Translations under genes and position numbers: made by a program
In this document: in pieces, positions 46,501-56,200 of the stretch
Layout: the number at the start of each line of letters is the position of its first letter
How positions within the stretch are numbered: the stretch's first letter is position 1
Notes under the pieces: generated by a model
The model's database searches: none
Told to the model about the DNA's origin: nothing
Seen by the model: the letters and a program-made list of their open reading frames with translations, nothing else
Source: Ectocarpus siliculosus
Lineage: Eukaryota > Sar > Phaeophyceae > Ectocarpales > Ectocarpaceae
Length of the DNA: 63,313 nt
Assembly: GCA_000310025.1 (NCBI GenBank)
Contig: FN648514.1
Span: 60,325 to 123,637 of the forward strand
Direction of reading: 5' to 3'

Positions 46501-46846
46501 GCGGGAGAGCTGCCTTTTCGGGTGTGGGTGTGGGTGCTGCGGGGTTCTCAGCAGTAGGTTCTGCTTCGCAGGTTTCAGCGGCACCCGCGGTGGCAGGCGC
46601 AGCCGGTGCTGTGGGAGTCTCAGTAGCAGTAGATTCTATTGAGCGGGCCTCAGCAGTACGTGCGGTGTCATGTGCGGCTGCTGAGGGAGTCGTCCGAGCA
46701 GCCCCACGTTCCCCCGGGGCGGGTGGAAAGAAGGACGCTATGGAGCGTGGGGCCGCCGCTGGAGTCTTACCCACTGCAGTCTGAGCCGCGGGGCTTTCAG
46801 CAGGGTTGCTAACTGCACCACCCCCCACGACATTGTCCGCCTCCAT
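43545..46846 (-). pseudogene. Transposase: EsV-1-7 motif + CENP-B HTH + DDE (pogo-like), broken
   Basis: Exons on the minus strand: 46846-46335, 45740-44799, 44484-43545, about 798 codons. Exon 1: a low-complexity Ala/Pro/Thr-rich head (residues 1-130), then C135, C140, C157, H160 in C-X4-C-X16-C-X2-H spacing (RCGEPSC...EFCGRHAKSGD), the EsV-1-7 pattern. Exon 2: an acidic/basic linker, a psq-type HTH ([18 protein letters not shown], then [17 protein letters not shown]) and a CENP-B-type HTH ending [18 protein letters not shown], then the first DDE Asp in [12 protein letters not shown]. Exon 3: HTGQKEVAIKTGGKEKLRIT, the second Asp in LLSWDDYTVHKT and the third in KIQPCDGLINKLFK, then an acidic tail. 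Splice phases agree (2, then 0). Lesions: a frameshift near 45451-45467 (G-rich run), TGA at 44194-44196, and a frameshift in the A7 run at 43764-43770. Role: cut-and-paste transposition. Confidence 0.85.
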
Positions 46847-47089
46847 GGCTCTTGCGAGCAGGTGGTGTGGTCGTGATCTCTGTCCTCACGTTGTCACACC
46901 GTGTGATAAGCAGGGGCTCCGTCGATTTAATGCGGCCCAACTTCAGGGGGTGTGGTATCTTATGTCACCGTGTGATAAAGTGACGTTTTTTGGGGGGCTG
47001 AAAAAAATAGCACACGGGTGTGGTATTGTGTACGTTTCCTGAGGGGGTGTGGTATCTAATGAAAGTGTGATATCTTATGCAACCTACGG

Positions 47090-48600
47090 TAGCGTGCGGC
47101 GTTTTGCGCAGCTGTTCGTGCAGCAGATCCGAGCAGCAGATCCGAGCAGCTGGTGCATAGCGGAAGAACCCCCCCCCCCCCCCCCCTCCTGTATGTATCT
47201 CGTTACCAGGGCACATGCCCGGCCCCGAATAGTACCACGCTGTGTTTTGGTATGATGCGCTTGCCCCTGAACGTACCCAGTTTAATATTTTAGGTTTTGG
47301 GGGAATGACGGGAGTTCGGCGCAGCCGTGTACGTTGTGCCCTTTTTTCGTGCAGCAAATCCGAGCAGCCCCGCCCAAAGTCTAAACCTTGTGGTGTGTAT
47401 CTCGCGAAGATCTGCCGAAATGTTCATCAAACCTTGCCATCTAAAAGTGTGCGCCTTTTTCCTTTTTGAAAAAATTAGGTCGATCCGATAACCTCGTTTA
47501 GAGGAAAAATCGAACTCGATCAGCAAAATGCATTTGCAGTCAATGCAACTCGGCCAGCACCAAGTAGGTGCGACCAGATTGAGTACTTGTGGTCAACACG
47601 GATTAATCGTACAAGTGGCATGATGAGTAGATCACGTCATCAAACCAGGCATCGCAAACTACACAGGGGGGGGGCAGGGGGGGTCGCAAGGCTCGAATGT
47701 CGTTCCGTTCTGCATACGTTCCAAAACCTTCTTCTGATAAACAGGCACCGACAAACGGCAAGAAAAGTCGACAAAACTGGCGAGAAGCTGAAACAGCCGT
47801 GCCGAGCCCCGTCGTGCCAAAGCGAGTGTATCGTGAAAACACTTCGCCACACATGGCACCAAATTAAACCAGAGTGCCTGTAATCTCAAATGAACGTATA
47901 TGACAGGCAGGCACCAACACTCACACTGCCTTCTGTTTGCTTGGCGGCCACGCCACCCGTGCGACAAGTTTCCGGACTTGAGCTATTTACAGATACACGC
48001 GATTTTGGCACTACCGCCGCGACAATGATCACAGGCATAAAATCTCGCCAAATGCTCCGACCGACCCCATTTTTTTTCAAAACTGCTGTATGGGTCAGGC
48101 GCACACTCATGCAAGGTTTCGGGGCTATGCAAGCAGATGGCGATGAGTTAAACACACCGATGTTTTGACCCCGGGCGAACTATACTGAAATGCCTATCAT
48201 AAATATATACAGCAGGAAAAACACCGCAAAACCTCGTCAACTTTGTGTTGACTGCGTGAGAAATGAGTTGGATGTGACGGCGGGTTAGTAATGAAGTCAT
48301 ATCCACTGGTACGATTAGCGCATGGAAGCCGTCCGAGATTGAAGCGTTGTGGAGTGCATGGAGGATGAGAGAGAAACAAACTCGTGTGCTGTGGTTGCGT
48401 TGACGAAAAGAGCGGTGAGAGTACCTACCAACGTTAGCAATTCGTGATTATTCGCATGCGCGTTAGGTATTGAAAAAAAGTACCCAACAGAATCAACGCT
48501 CCCTGACATGCGTTTCCTTTGGTAGTGGTGTGGGTTGGGGGCGAGACGCGCAAGGCACAGGTAGCATGCTCACGGGAAGCCCCAGATAATACACACCCGG
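47090..48600. other. Spacer right of the transposon, no supported gene
   Basis: Holds a poly-C tract (about 47169-47186), a G-rich tract near 47666-47680, and duplicated TGCAGCAGATCCGAGCAGC-type boxes near 47120-47140 and 47352-47370. The 5' exons of the Cys-rich gene could lie here, but no signal peptide or ATG exon could be identified. Confidence 0.4.
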
Positions 48601-48718
48601 TATGTCCTCGACGTGGAACGTGGAAGGTTGATGCAATACTCCTTGGTGTCGTACACCGACTGCGTGCGTGCACGTATGTGTGTCTGTTCCGTCGTCGTTC
48701 CGGGTGGCTTGTCATGTC

Positions 48719-48817
48719 CTGGCAATGACCATGTTACCCTAGCTGATTCTAAGCAATGTATGCTCTACATCGGCATACCAACACCATGTGATTCAACTAC
48801 ATGCTGCGAGGAAGCAG
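48719..48817 (+). pseudogene. Cys-rich repeat exon, copy 0 (diverged, acceptor lost)
   Basis: A relative of the 108-nt exon with the ending CDSTTCCEEAG and a donor (GCAG|GTAGGA at 48818). The usual CTGCAG|AGATATGTG start is replaced by CTGGCAATGACC, removing the acceptor and the first two Cys. The middle (DSKQCMLYIGIPTP) is longer and different. It is probably a relic, unless another acceptor is used. Confidence 0.5.
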
Positions 48818-50188
48818 GTAGGACCGTGGGTGGTGGAACTCTCCCGAGTGAGATCTGTCATGCGACGCAACGTAAGCATACGGGCGCAGGCAGTATGGGT
48901 TTTGCTGATCGCGAGAGGGGGGGGAGAATCGCGCTCAAGTCGGCGACACAGATTTCCCGCAAACACCAGAATCCTCGTGAAACACTCGTGCAGACACACC
49001 AGCATATCACAATAGTCGGTGATGTACAAGCCGGGCTACGATGACGCCACTCCAATGACAGCATGCAACACCGCACTGCGCCAAACTCTTTCGGTATTGT
49101 ACAACATTGGAATAGATGTTTGAATACTGGTTTGGCTGTTCCACGTTAGCCGGTATCAATCGACCACGAATACCAGCGGAAAGTCTTGACGCGAGACGAA
49201 CATCACCTCACATTGGGGACTGCCAGACCATTGTTTATTTTGCCGGCCACAGTTGGGGCAATCGGTGGTATGTTTAACCTCCCGCCAAAGTCGCTTTCAC
49301 GATAGAAATCTCAATCTTTGAACTTGGCAAATTCCTCAAATCTTCAACCTTGTTAGCGTGACAAGCATCCACTGGAATGCAAAACCTTCACCATCTTTTC
49401 CCGTGTTGTCGTCGATGCTGACCGAGATAACCGGTCTGTCCTCGGCGGGAGACGTCCACATGTATGTACGTGCGACAGTAAGCGATCGAATCATCACCCG
49501 TCGCAAATCATGGATAATCTCTCGACTTCGTCACTCCCCTTGCGACCGTGGAGGGGAGGTACATCTGTAGCCCAGGTATTTGTGAATCATGGAAACATCG
49601 GCCTTGCGAAGCGCGAACCCAACGGGTACGCCTGTGAAATTTCTGTACCCTTCTGGGTTTGGTTATGGCCCACTCTTCGTTTGTTTGTGCCTACGGCTAC
49701 ATGAACGCTCGTAGTCCATGCGAATACAAGGTACTTCTGTGTAGTGTGTGTATGTCTGAAAACAATGATTGAAACACCAGCTTTACGGAGCACGAACCGC
49801 ACGGATACCACTCTAAAATTCATGTATCTGTTTGGTTTGGTTATGGCCCGCTCTTTGTTTGTACCTAGGGCTCCATGAACCCTCGTAATCCATGAGAGTA
49901 CAAGGTGCCCACGAAATGACCAATATCATCAACGCCACTGACCTACCTTTCCTTCCATATACTGTGGGTGGGGAGTTTGGCGCAAAAGTCACACCTAGCG
50001 TGCTCACGGCAAGACCCCATATATTTTTGATACCCGGTTTGAAACCAAACGCTGCATGAACCAATGAACGGGCTACACTCGACGTGGACGGTTGTTGTTG
50101 CAATGATCCTTGGTGTCAGACACAGAAATGCGTGCACGAATGTGTGTTTGTTCCGTCGTGGTTCCCGGTGGTTTGTCGTGTCCTGCAG

Positions 50189-50296
50189 AGATATGTGAAG
50201 AGTGGGATGGAGAATGCCCGGATGGCCATGTTACCCTAGCCGATGATACTTTCTGTTGGGGCCTATGTGATGAAAGTACTTGCTGCGAGAAGGCAG
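50189..50296 (+). CDS. Cys-rich repeat exon, copy 2
   Basis: 108 nt, phase 1-1, acceptor CTGCAG at 50188, donor GTAAGA at 50297. The frame is intact with all six Cys. Identical at the protein level to the copy at 60933-61040. Confidence 0.65.
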
Positions 50297-53200
50297 GTAA
50301 GACCGTGCGTGGTGGAACTCTCGGTGGTGAGCTCCGTTATGCGACGCAGCGTGACAAATTCGGGCGCAGTAGGTTTTCCGCTGATCGCGAGAGGGAGGGG
50401 GCGGGCGGAAACGCGCTGAATTCGGCGACACAGATTTTCCGCAAACACCAGGACCCGCGTGCATCCCAACGGCATCGCGATAGTCGGAGATGTATACGTC
50501 AGGCCTTGAAGACGTCACTCCCCTGGCGAAAGGGCAATTAAGTATTACTGCGCGACAACCCTTAAGGTATTGCGGAATGTCGAGATTCTGTGTAGTGCGT
50601 GTATGTCTGAAAACAATAATTGAAACATTATTTTTTCTTTACGAAGAACGAACCGCACGGATACGACTCTGAAATTCATGTGTCTGTTTGGTTTGGTTAT
50701 GGCTCTCCGGTTGTGTCTACAGGGCTCCATGAACGCTCTTAGTCCGCGAGACTAGAAGGTGCCCACGAAATGACCAAAATATGATCAACGCCACCCTGAC
50801 CTGCCTTTCCTACAATATTGCTGTGGGTGGAGTGTGGCGCGCAAGGCACACCTAGCGTGCTCACGGCAAGACCCCATATATTTGTAACACCCGGTTTGAA
50901 ACCAAACGCAGCATGTACTAGTGAACGGGCCGCACTCGAAGTGGACGATTGTTGTTGCAATGATCCTTGGTGTCAGACACAGAAATGCGTGCACGAATGT
51001 GTGTCTGTTCCGTCGTGGTTCCGGGTGGTTTGTCGTGTCCTGCAGAGATATGTGAAGAGTGGGATGGAGAATGCCCGGATGGCCATGTTACCCTACCCGA
51101 TGATACTTTCTGTTGGGGCCTATGTGATGAAAGTACTTGCTGCGAGAAAGCAGGTAAGACCGTGCGTGGTTGAACTCTCGCGAGTGAGCTCCGTTATGCG
51201 ACGCAGCGTTACAAATTCGGGCGCAGTAGGTTTTCCGCTGATCGCGAGAGGGAGGGGCGGGCGGAAACGCGCTGAATTCGGCGACACAGATTTTCCGCAA
51301 ACACCAGGACCCGCGTGCATCCCAACGGCATCCCGATAGTCGGGGATGTATACGTCAGGCCTTGAAGACGTCACTCCCCTGGCGAAAGGGCAATTAAGTA
51401 TTACTGCGCGACAACCCTTAAGGTATTGCAGAATGTCGAGATTCTGTGTAGTGGGTGTATGTCTGAAAACAATAATTGAAACTTTGTGTTAGCTTTACAA
51501 AGCACGAACCGCACGGATACGACTCTGAAATTCATGCGTCTGTTTGGTTTGGTTATGGCCCACTCTATGCTTGTACCTAGGGCTCCATGAACGCTCTTAG
51601 TCCGCGAGACTAGAAGGTGCCCACGAAATGACCAAAACATTATCAACGCCACCCTGACCTGCCTTTCCTACAATATTGCTGTGGGTGGAGTGTGGCGCGC
51701 AAGGCACACCTAGCGTGCTCACGGCAAGACCCCATATATTTATGACACCCGGTTTGAAACCAAACGCAGCATGTACCAGTGAGCGGGCTACACTCGACGT
51801 GGACGGCTGTTGTTGCAATGATCCTTGGTGGCAGACACAGAAATGCGTGCACGAATGTGTGTCTGTTCCGTCGTGGTTCCCGGTGGTTTGTCGTGTCCTG
51901 CAGAGATATGTGAAGAATGGGATGGAGAATGCCCGGATGATCATGTTACCCTACGCCGATGATACTTTCTGTTGGGGCCTATGTGATGAAAGTACTTGCT
52001 GCGAGAAAGCAGGTAAGACCGTGCGTGGTGGAACTCTCGGTGGTGAGCTCCGTTATGCGACGCAGCGTTACAAGTTCGGGCGCAGTAGGTTTTCCGCTGA
52101 TCGCGAGAGGGAGGGGGCGGGCGGAAACGCGCTGAATTCGGCGACACAGATTTTCCGCAAACACCAGGATCCGCGTGCATCCCAACGGCATCCCGATAGT
52201 CGGAGATGTATACGTCAGGCTTTGAAGACGTCACTCCCCTGGCGAAAGGGCAATTAAGTATTACTGCGCGACAACCCTTAAGGTATTGCGGAATGTCGAG
52301 ATTCTGTGTAGTGCATGTAGTCTATGTCTGAAAACAATGATTGAAACATATATTAGCTTTACAAAGCACGAACCGCACGGATACGACTCTGAAATTCATG
52401 CGTCTGTTTGGTTTGGTTATGGCCCACTCTATGCTTGTACCTAGGGCTCCATGAACGCTCGTAATCCATGAGAGTACAAGGTGCCCACGAAATGACCAAA
52501 ACATTATCAACGCCACCCTGACCTGCCTTTCCTACAATATTGCTGTGGGTGGAGTGTGGCGCGCAAGGCACACCTAGCGTGCTCACGGCAAGACCCCATA
52601 TATTTGACACCCGGTTTGAAACCAAACGCAGCATGAACCAATGAACGGGCTACACTCGACGTGGACGGTTGTTGTTGCAATGATTCTTGGTGTCAGACAC
52701 AGAAATGCGTGCACGAATGTGTGTCTGTTCCGTCGTGGTTCCCGGTGGTTTGTCGTGTCCTGCAGAGATATGTGAAGAGTGGGATGGAGAATGCCCGGAT
52801 GGCCATGTTACCCTACCCGATGATACTTTCTGTTGGGGCCTATGTGATGAAAGTACTTGCTGCGAGAAAGCAGGTAAGACCGTGCGTGGTTGAACTCTCG
52901 CGAGTGAGCTCCGTTATGCGACGCAGCGTTACAAATTCGGGCGCAGTAGGTTTTCCGCTGATCGCGAGAGGGAGGGGCGGGCGGAAACGCGCTGAATTCG
53001 GCGACACAGATTTTCCGCAAACACCAGGACCCGCGTGCATCCCAACGGCATCCCGATAGTCGGGGATGTATACGTCAGGCCTTGAAGACGTCACTCCCCT
53101 GGCGAAAGGGCAATTAAGTATTACTGCGCGACAACCCTTAAGGTATTGCAGAATGTCGAGATTCTGTGTAGTGGGTGTATGTCTGAAAACAATAATTGAA

Positions 53201-56200
53201 ACTTTGTGTTAGCTTTACAAAGCACGAACCGCACGGATACGACTCTGAAATTCATGCGTCTGTTTGGTTTGGTTATGGCCCACTCTATGCTTGTACCTAG
53301 GGCTCCATGAACGCTCTTAGTCCGCGAGACTAGAAGGTGCCCACGAAATGACCAAAACATTATCAACGCCACCCTGACCTGCCTTTCCTACAATATTGCT
53401 GTGGGTGGAGTGTGGCGCGCAAGGCACACCTAGCGTGCTCACGGCAAGACCCCATATATTTATGACACCCGGTTTGAAACCAAACGCAGCATGTACCAGT
53501 GAGCGGGCTACACTCGACGTGGACGGCTGTTGTTGCAATGATCCTTGGTGGCAGACACAGAAATGCGTGCACGAATGTGTGTCTGTTCCGTCGTGGTTCC
53601 CGGTGGTTTGTCGTGTCCTGCAGAGATATGTGAAGAATGGGATGGAGAATGCCCGGATGATCATGTTACCCTAGCCGATGATACTTTCTGTTGGGGCCTA
53701 TGTGATGAAAGTACTTGCTGCGAGAAAGCAGGTAAGACCGTGCGTGGTGGAACTCTCGCGAGTGAGCTCCGTTATGCGACGCAGCGTCACAAGTTCGGGC
53801 GCAGTAGGTTTTCCGCTGATCGCGAGAGGGAGGGGGCGGGCGGAAACGCGCTGAATTCGGCGACACAGATTTTCCGCAAACACCAGGATCCCCGTGCATC
53901 CCAATGTGATCCCATGTAGTCGGGGATGTGGACGTCAGGCTTTGAAGACGTCACTCCCCTGGCGAAAGGGCACATGAATATTTCTGCGCGACAACCCTTA
54001 AGGTATTGCAGAATGTCGGGATGGGCATTTGTCTTGATACTGGTCTGGCTGTACCACGTAAGCCGATATTCTTCGGCCACGCACATCTGCCGACAGTCTC
54101 GACACGAGACAAATATCATGGCACATTTGGAACCGCCAGGCTAAAGGAGATCCGTCCCTTGTGTGCTTCAGGCCAAGGCTGAGCAGTCGGTGGTATGTTG
54201 ATCTCTCCCCCGAACTGGCTTTCACGGTCGAGATTTTTGAGCTTAGCCAATGGAGTTGGATCTTCAAACATGTTGGCGCAACAAGGCGCAACACGCATGC
54301 GCCGGTATGCAAAGACTTGACTATCGTTGCCAGTGTTGTCTTCGATTTTGGCATTGAAAAATGGTATGTTCTCACCTCCGAGAAACATGTCCGCATGTAC
54401 GTGCGACCGGAAGTGGTTGAGATGGATATTATTTCGACTTTATAACTCCCGTTTCGAACGGGGCTTACATGTAGGTCTGTACATATATAGTGCATGATTC
54501 ATGTGTGCAGAATCACAGAAACATACGACTGTTGTGGATTTTACGTAACCATTTTGTTTAGTTTTGACCCACTCTTCGTTTGTGCCTAGGGCTCCATGAA
54601 CGCTTGTAGTCCATGAGAATACAAGGTACTTCTGCTGTGTAGTATGTGTATGTCTGAAAACAACAACGGAAACATCAGCTTTACGAAGCGCGAACCGCAC
54701 GGATACGACTCTGAAATTCATGTATCCGTTTGGTTTAGTTATGGCCCGCTCTTGGGTTGTGTGTACCTTATGGAGGGCTCCATGAACGCTCTACGTCCAC
54801 GAGACTAGAAGATGCCTACGAAATGACCAATGTGATCAACGCCACCCTGACCTCCTTTCCTACAGTATTGCTGTGGGAGTGTGGCGCGCAAGGCACACTT
54901 AGCATGCTCACGGCAAGACCCCATATATTTGACACCCGGTTTTTCGGCCAAACGCAGCATGTACCAATGAACGACCTGTACTCGACGTGGGCGGTTGTTG
55001 TTGCAATGATCCTTGGTGTCGTATACCGATTGCGTGCACGAATGTGTGTCTGTTCCGTCGTCGTTCCGGGTGGTTTGTCATGTCCTGCAGAGATATGTGA
55101 AGAATGGGATGGAGAATGCCCGGATGACCATGTTGCCCTGCCTGATGATACGTTCTGTTGGGGTCTTTGTGATGAAAGTACTTGTTGCGAGGAAGAAGGT
55201 AAGACCGTGCGTGGTGGAACTCTCGCGAGTGAGCTCCGTTATGCGACGCAGCGTTACAAGTTCGGGTGCAGTAGGTTTTCCGCTGATCCCGAGGGGGGGG
55301 GTTGGAAACGGGCTGACGTCGGTGACACAGATTTTCCGCGAACATCAGAATCCTCGTGAAACACTCATGTACACATGCATCCCAATTGTCGGGGATGTAC
55401 AAGTCAGGCTTTGAAGACGTCACTCCCTTGGCGAAAGGGCACATTTGTAATACTGTGCGACAGCTCTCTAAGTATAGCAGAATGTCGGGATAGATGTTTG
55501 GACATTGGTCCGTTCTGTTCCACGTGAGCCGATATTCTTCGGCCGCTCATATCAGCCAAAAGGCTTTTGATACACGAGACAAATACAACCGTCACATTGT
55601 GAACTGTCAGACTATCCGAACATCTTTGTATACTCCCGGTCGAAGCTGAGCAGTCGGTGTTATGTTGAACTCTCCTGGGAAATCGCTTTCACGTTCGAGA
55701 TCGGTGAGCTTGGCATATGACTTGGACTTCAAACATTTTAGCGTAGCAAGCATGTGCTGGTATGCAACACCTTCCACCATCGTTGCCAATGTTGTCTTCG
55801 ACGTTAGCCGGATCTGGTGTTTGCCGTAGGTGAGATTCGTCTGTACATGTACGTGGTACAGGAAGCTGTAAATCTTGCCCGCGTCAATCATCACGGATTA
55901 TTTCTCGACGTCGTCACTCCTTTAATAAACTTGGCGTGGAGGTACATGCGCCATGTGTTTGAGTCGTGTTTTCGAGTTAAAGACTCACCAATAACATGGA
56001 AACATGAGCCTTACGAAGTGCGAATCACACGCAACTTATTGTGTCCATTTGAGGTTTCGATCTACCTTCAGTGTGCATCAAGGGCGCCGGCAACGCTTGT
56101 GGTCCATGAGAAAACGAGGTACAACCAATAATGACCTATGTGATCAACACCGCCTGCCTTGCCTTTCCTAAATCCCACTGCCTATCCCGGCCCCGGCCCA

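Larger units (their letters stand above)
42709..47089 (-). mobile_element. pogo/Tigger-like DNA transposon, complete with TIRs
   Basis: A 4381-bp element. The left end, CCGTAGGTTGCATAAGATA (42709-42727), is the exact reverse complement of the right end (47071-47089). Each end is flanked by TA, the target duplication typical of the Tc1/mariner-pogo superfamily. Subterminal regions (42723-43160 and 46870-47075) are packed with GGGGGTGTGATAAC/CACCCGTGTGATAAC-type repeats in both orientations, which could be transposase binding sites. The interior holds one minus-strand transposase gene with two introns. The ends are intact, but the gene carries frame lesions, so this copy would need transposase supplied by another. 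Confidence 0.88.
49896..54286 (+). repeat. Block A of a segmental duplication: five ~859-bp exon units
   Basis: Units repeat about every 855-862 bp (a CATGTTACCCTA landmark at 50227, 51084, 51943, 52804, 53662). Copies 3-4 and 5-6 are almost identical at an offset of about 1720 bp, so the last expansion was of a two-unit block. The whole stretch is duplicated at 60640-63313. Confidence 0.9.

Noticed and set aside
49813-50103. Recurrent minus-strand frames in each array unit
   Set aside because: They recur only because the DNA unit recurs. The plus-strand exon with splice sites and conserved Cys explains the unit better.
54757-55359. 200-codon open frame in the Cys-rich array
   Set aside because: It runs through a clear acceptor and donor around the 108-nt exon; the rest is intron by comparison with other units.
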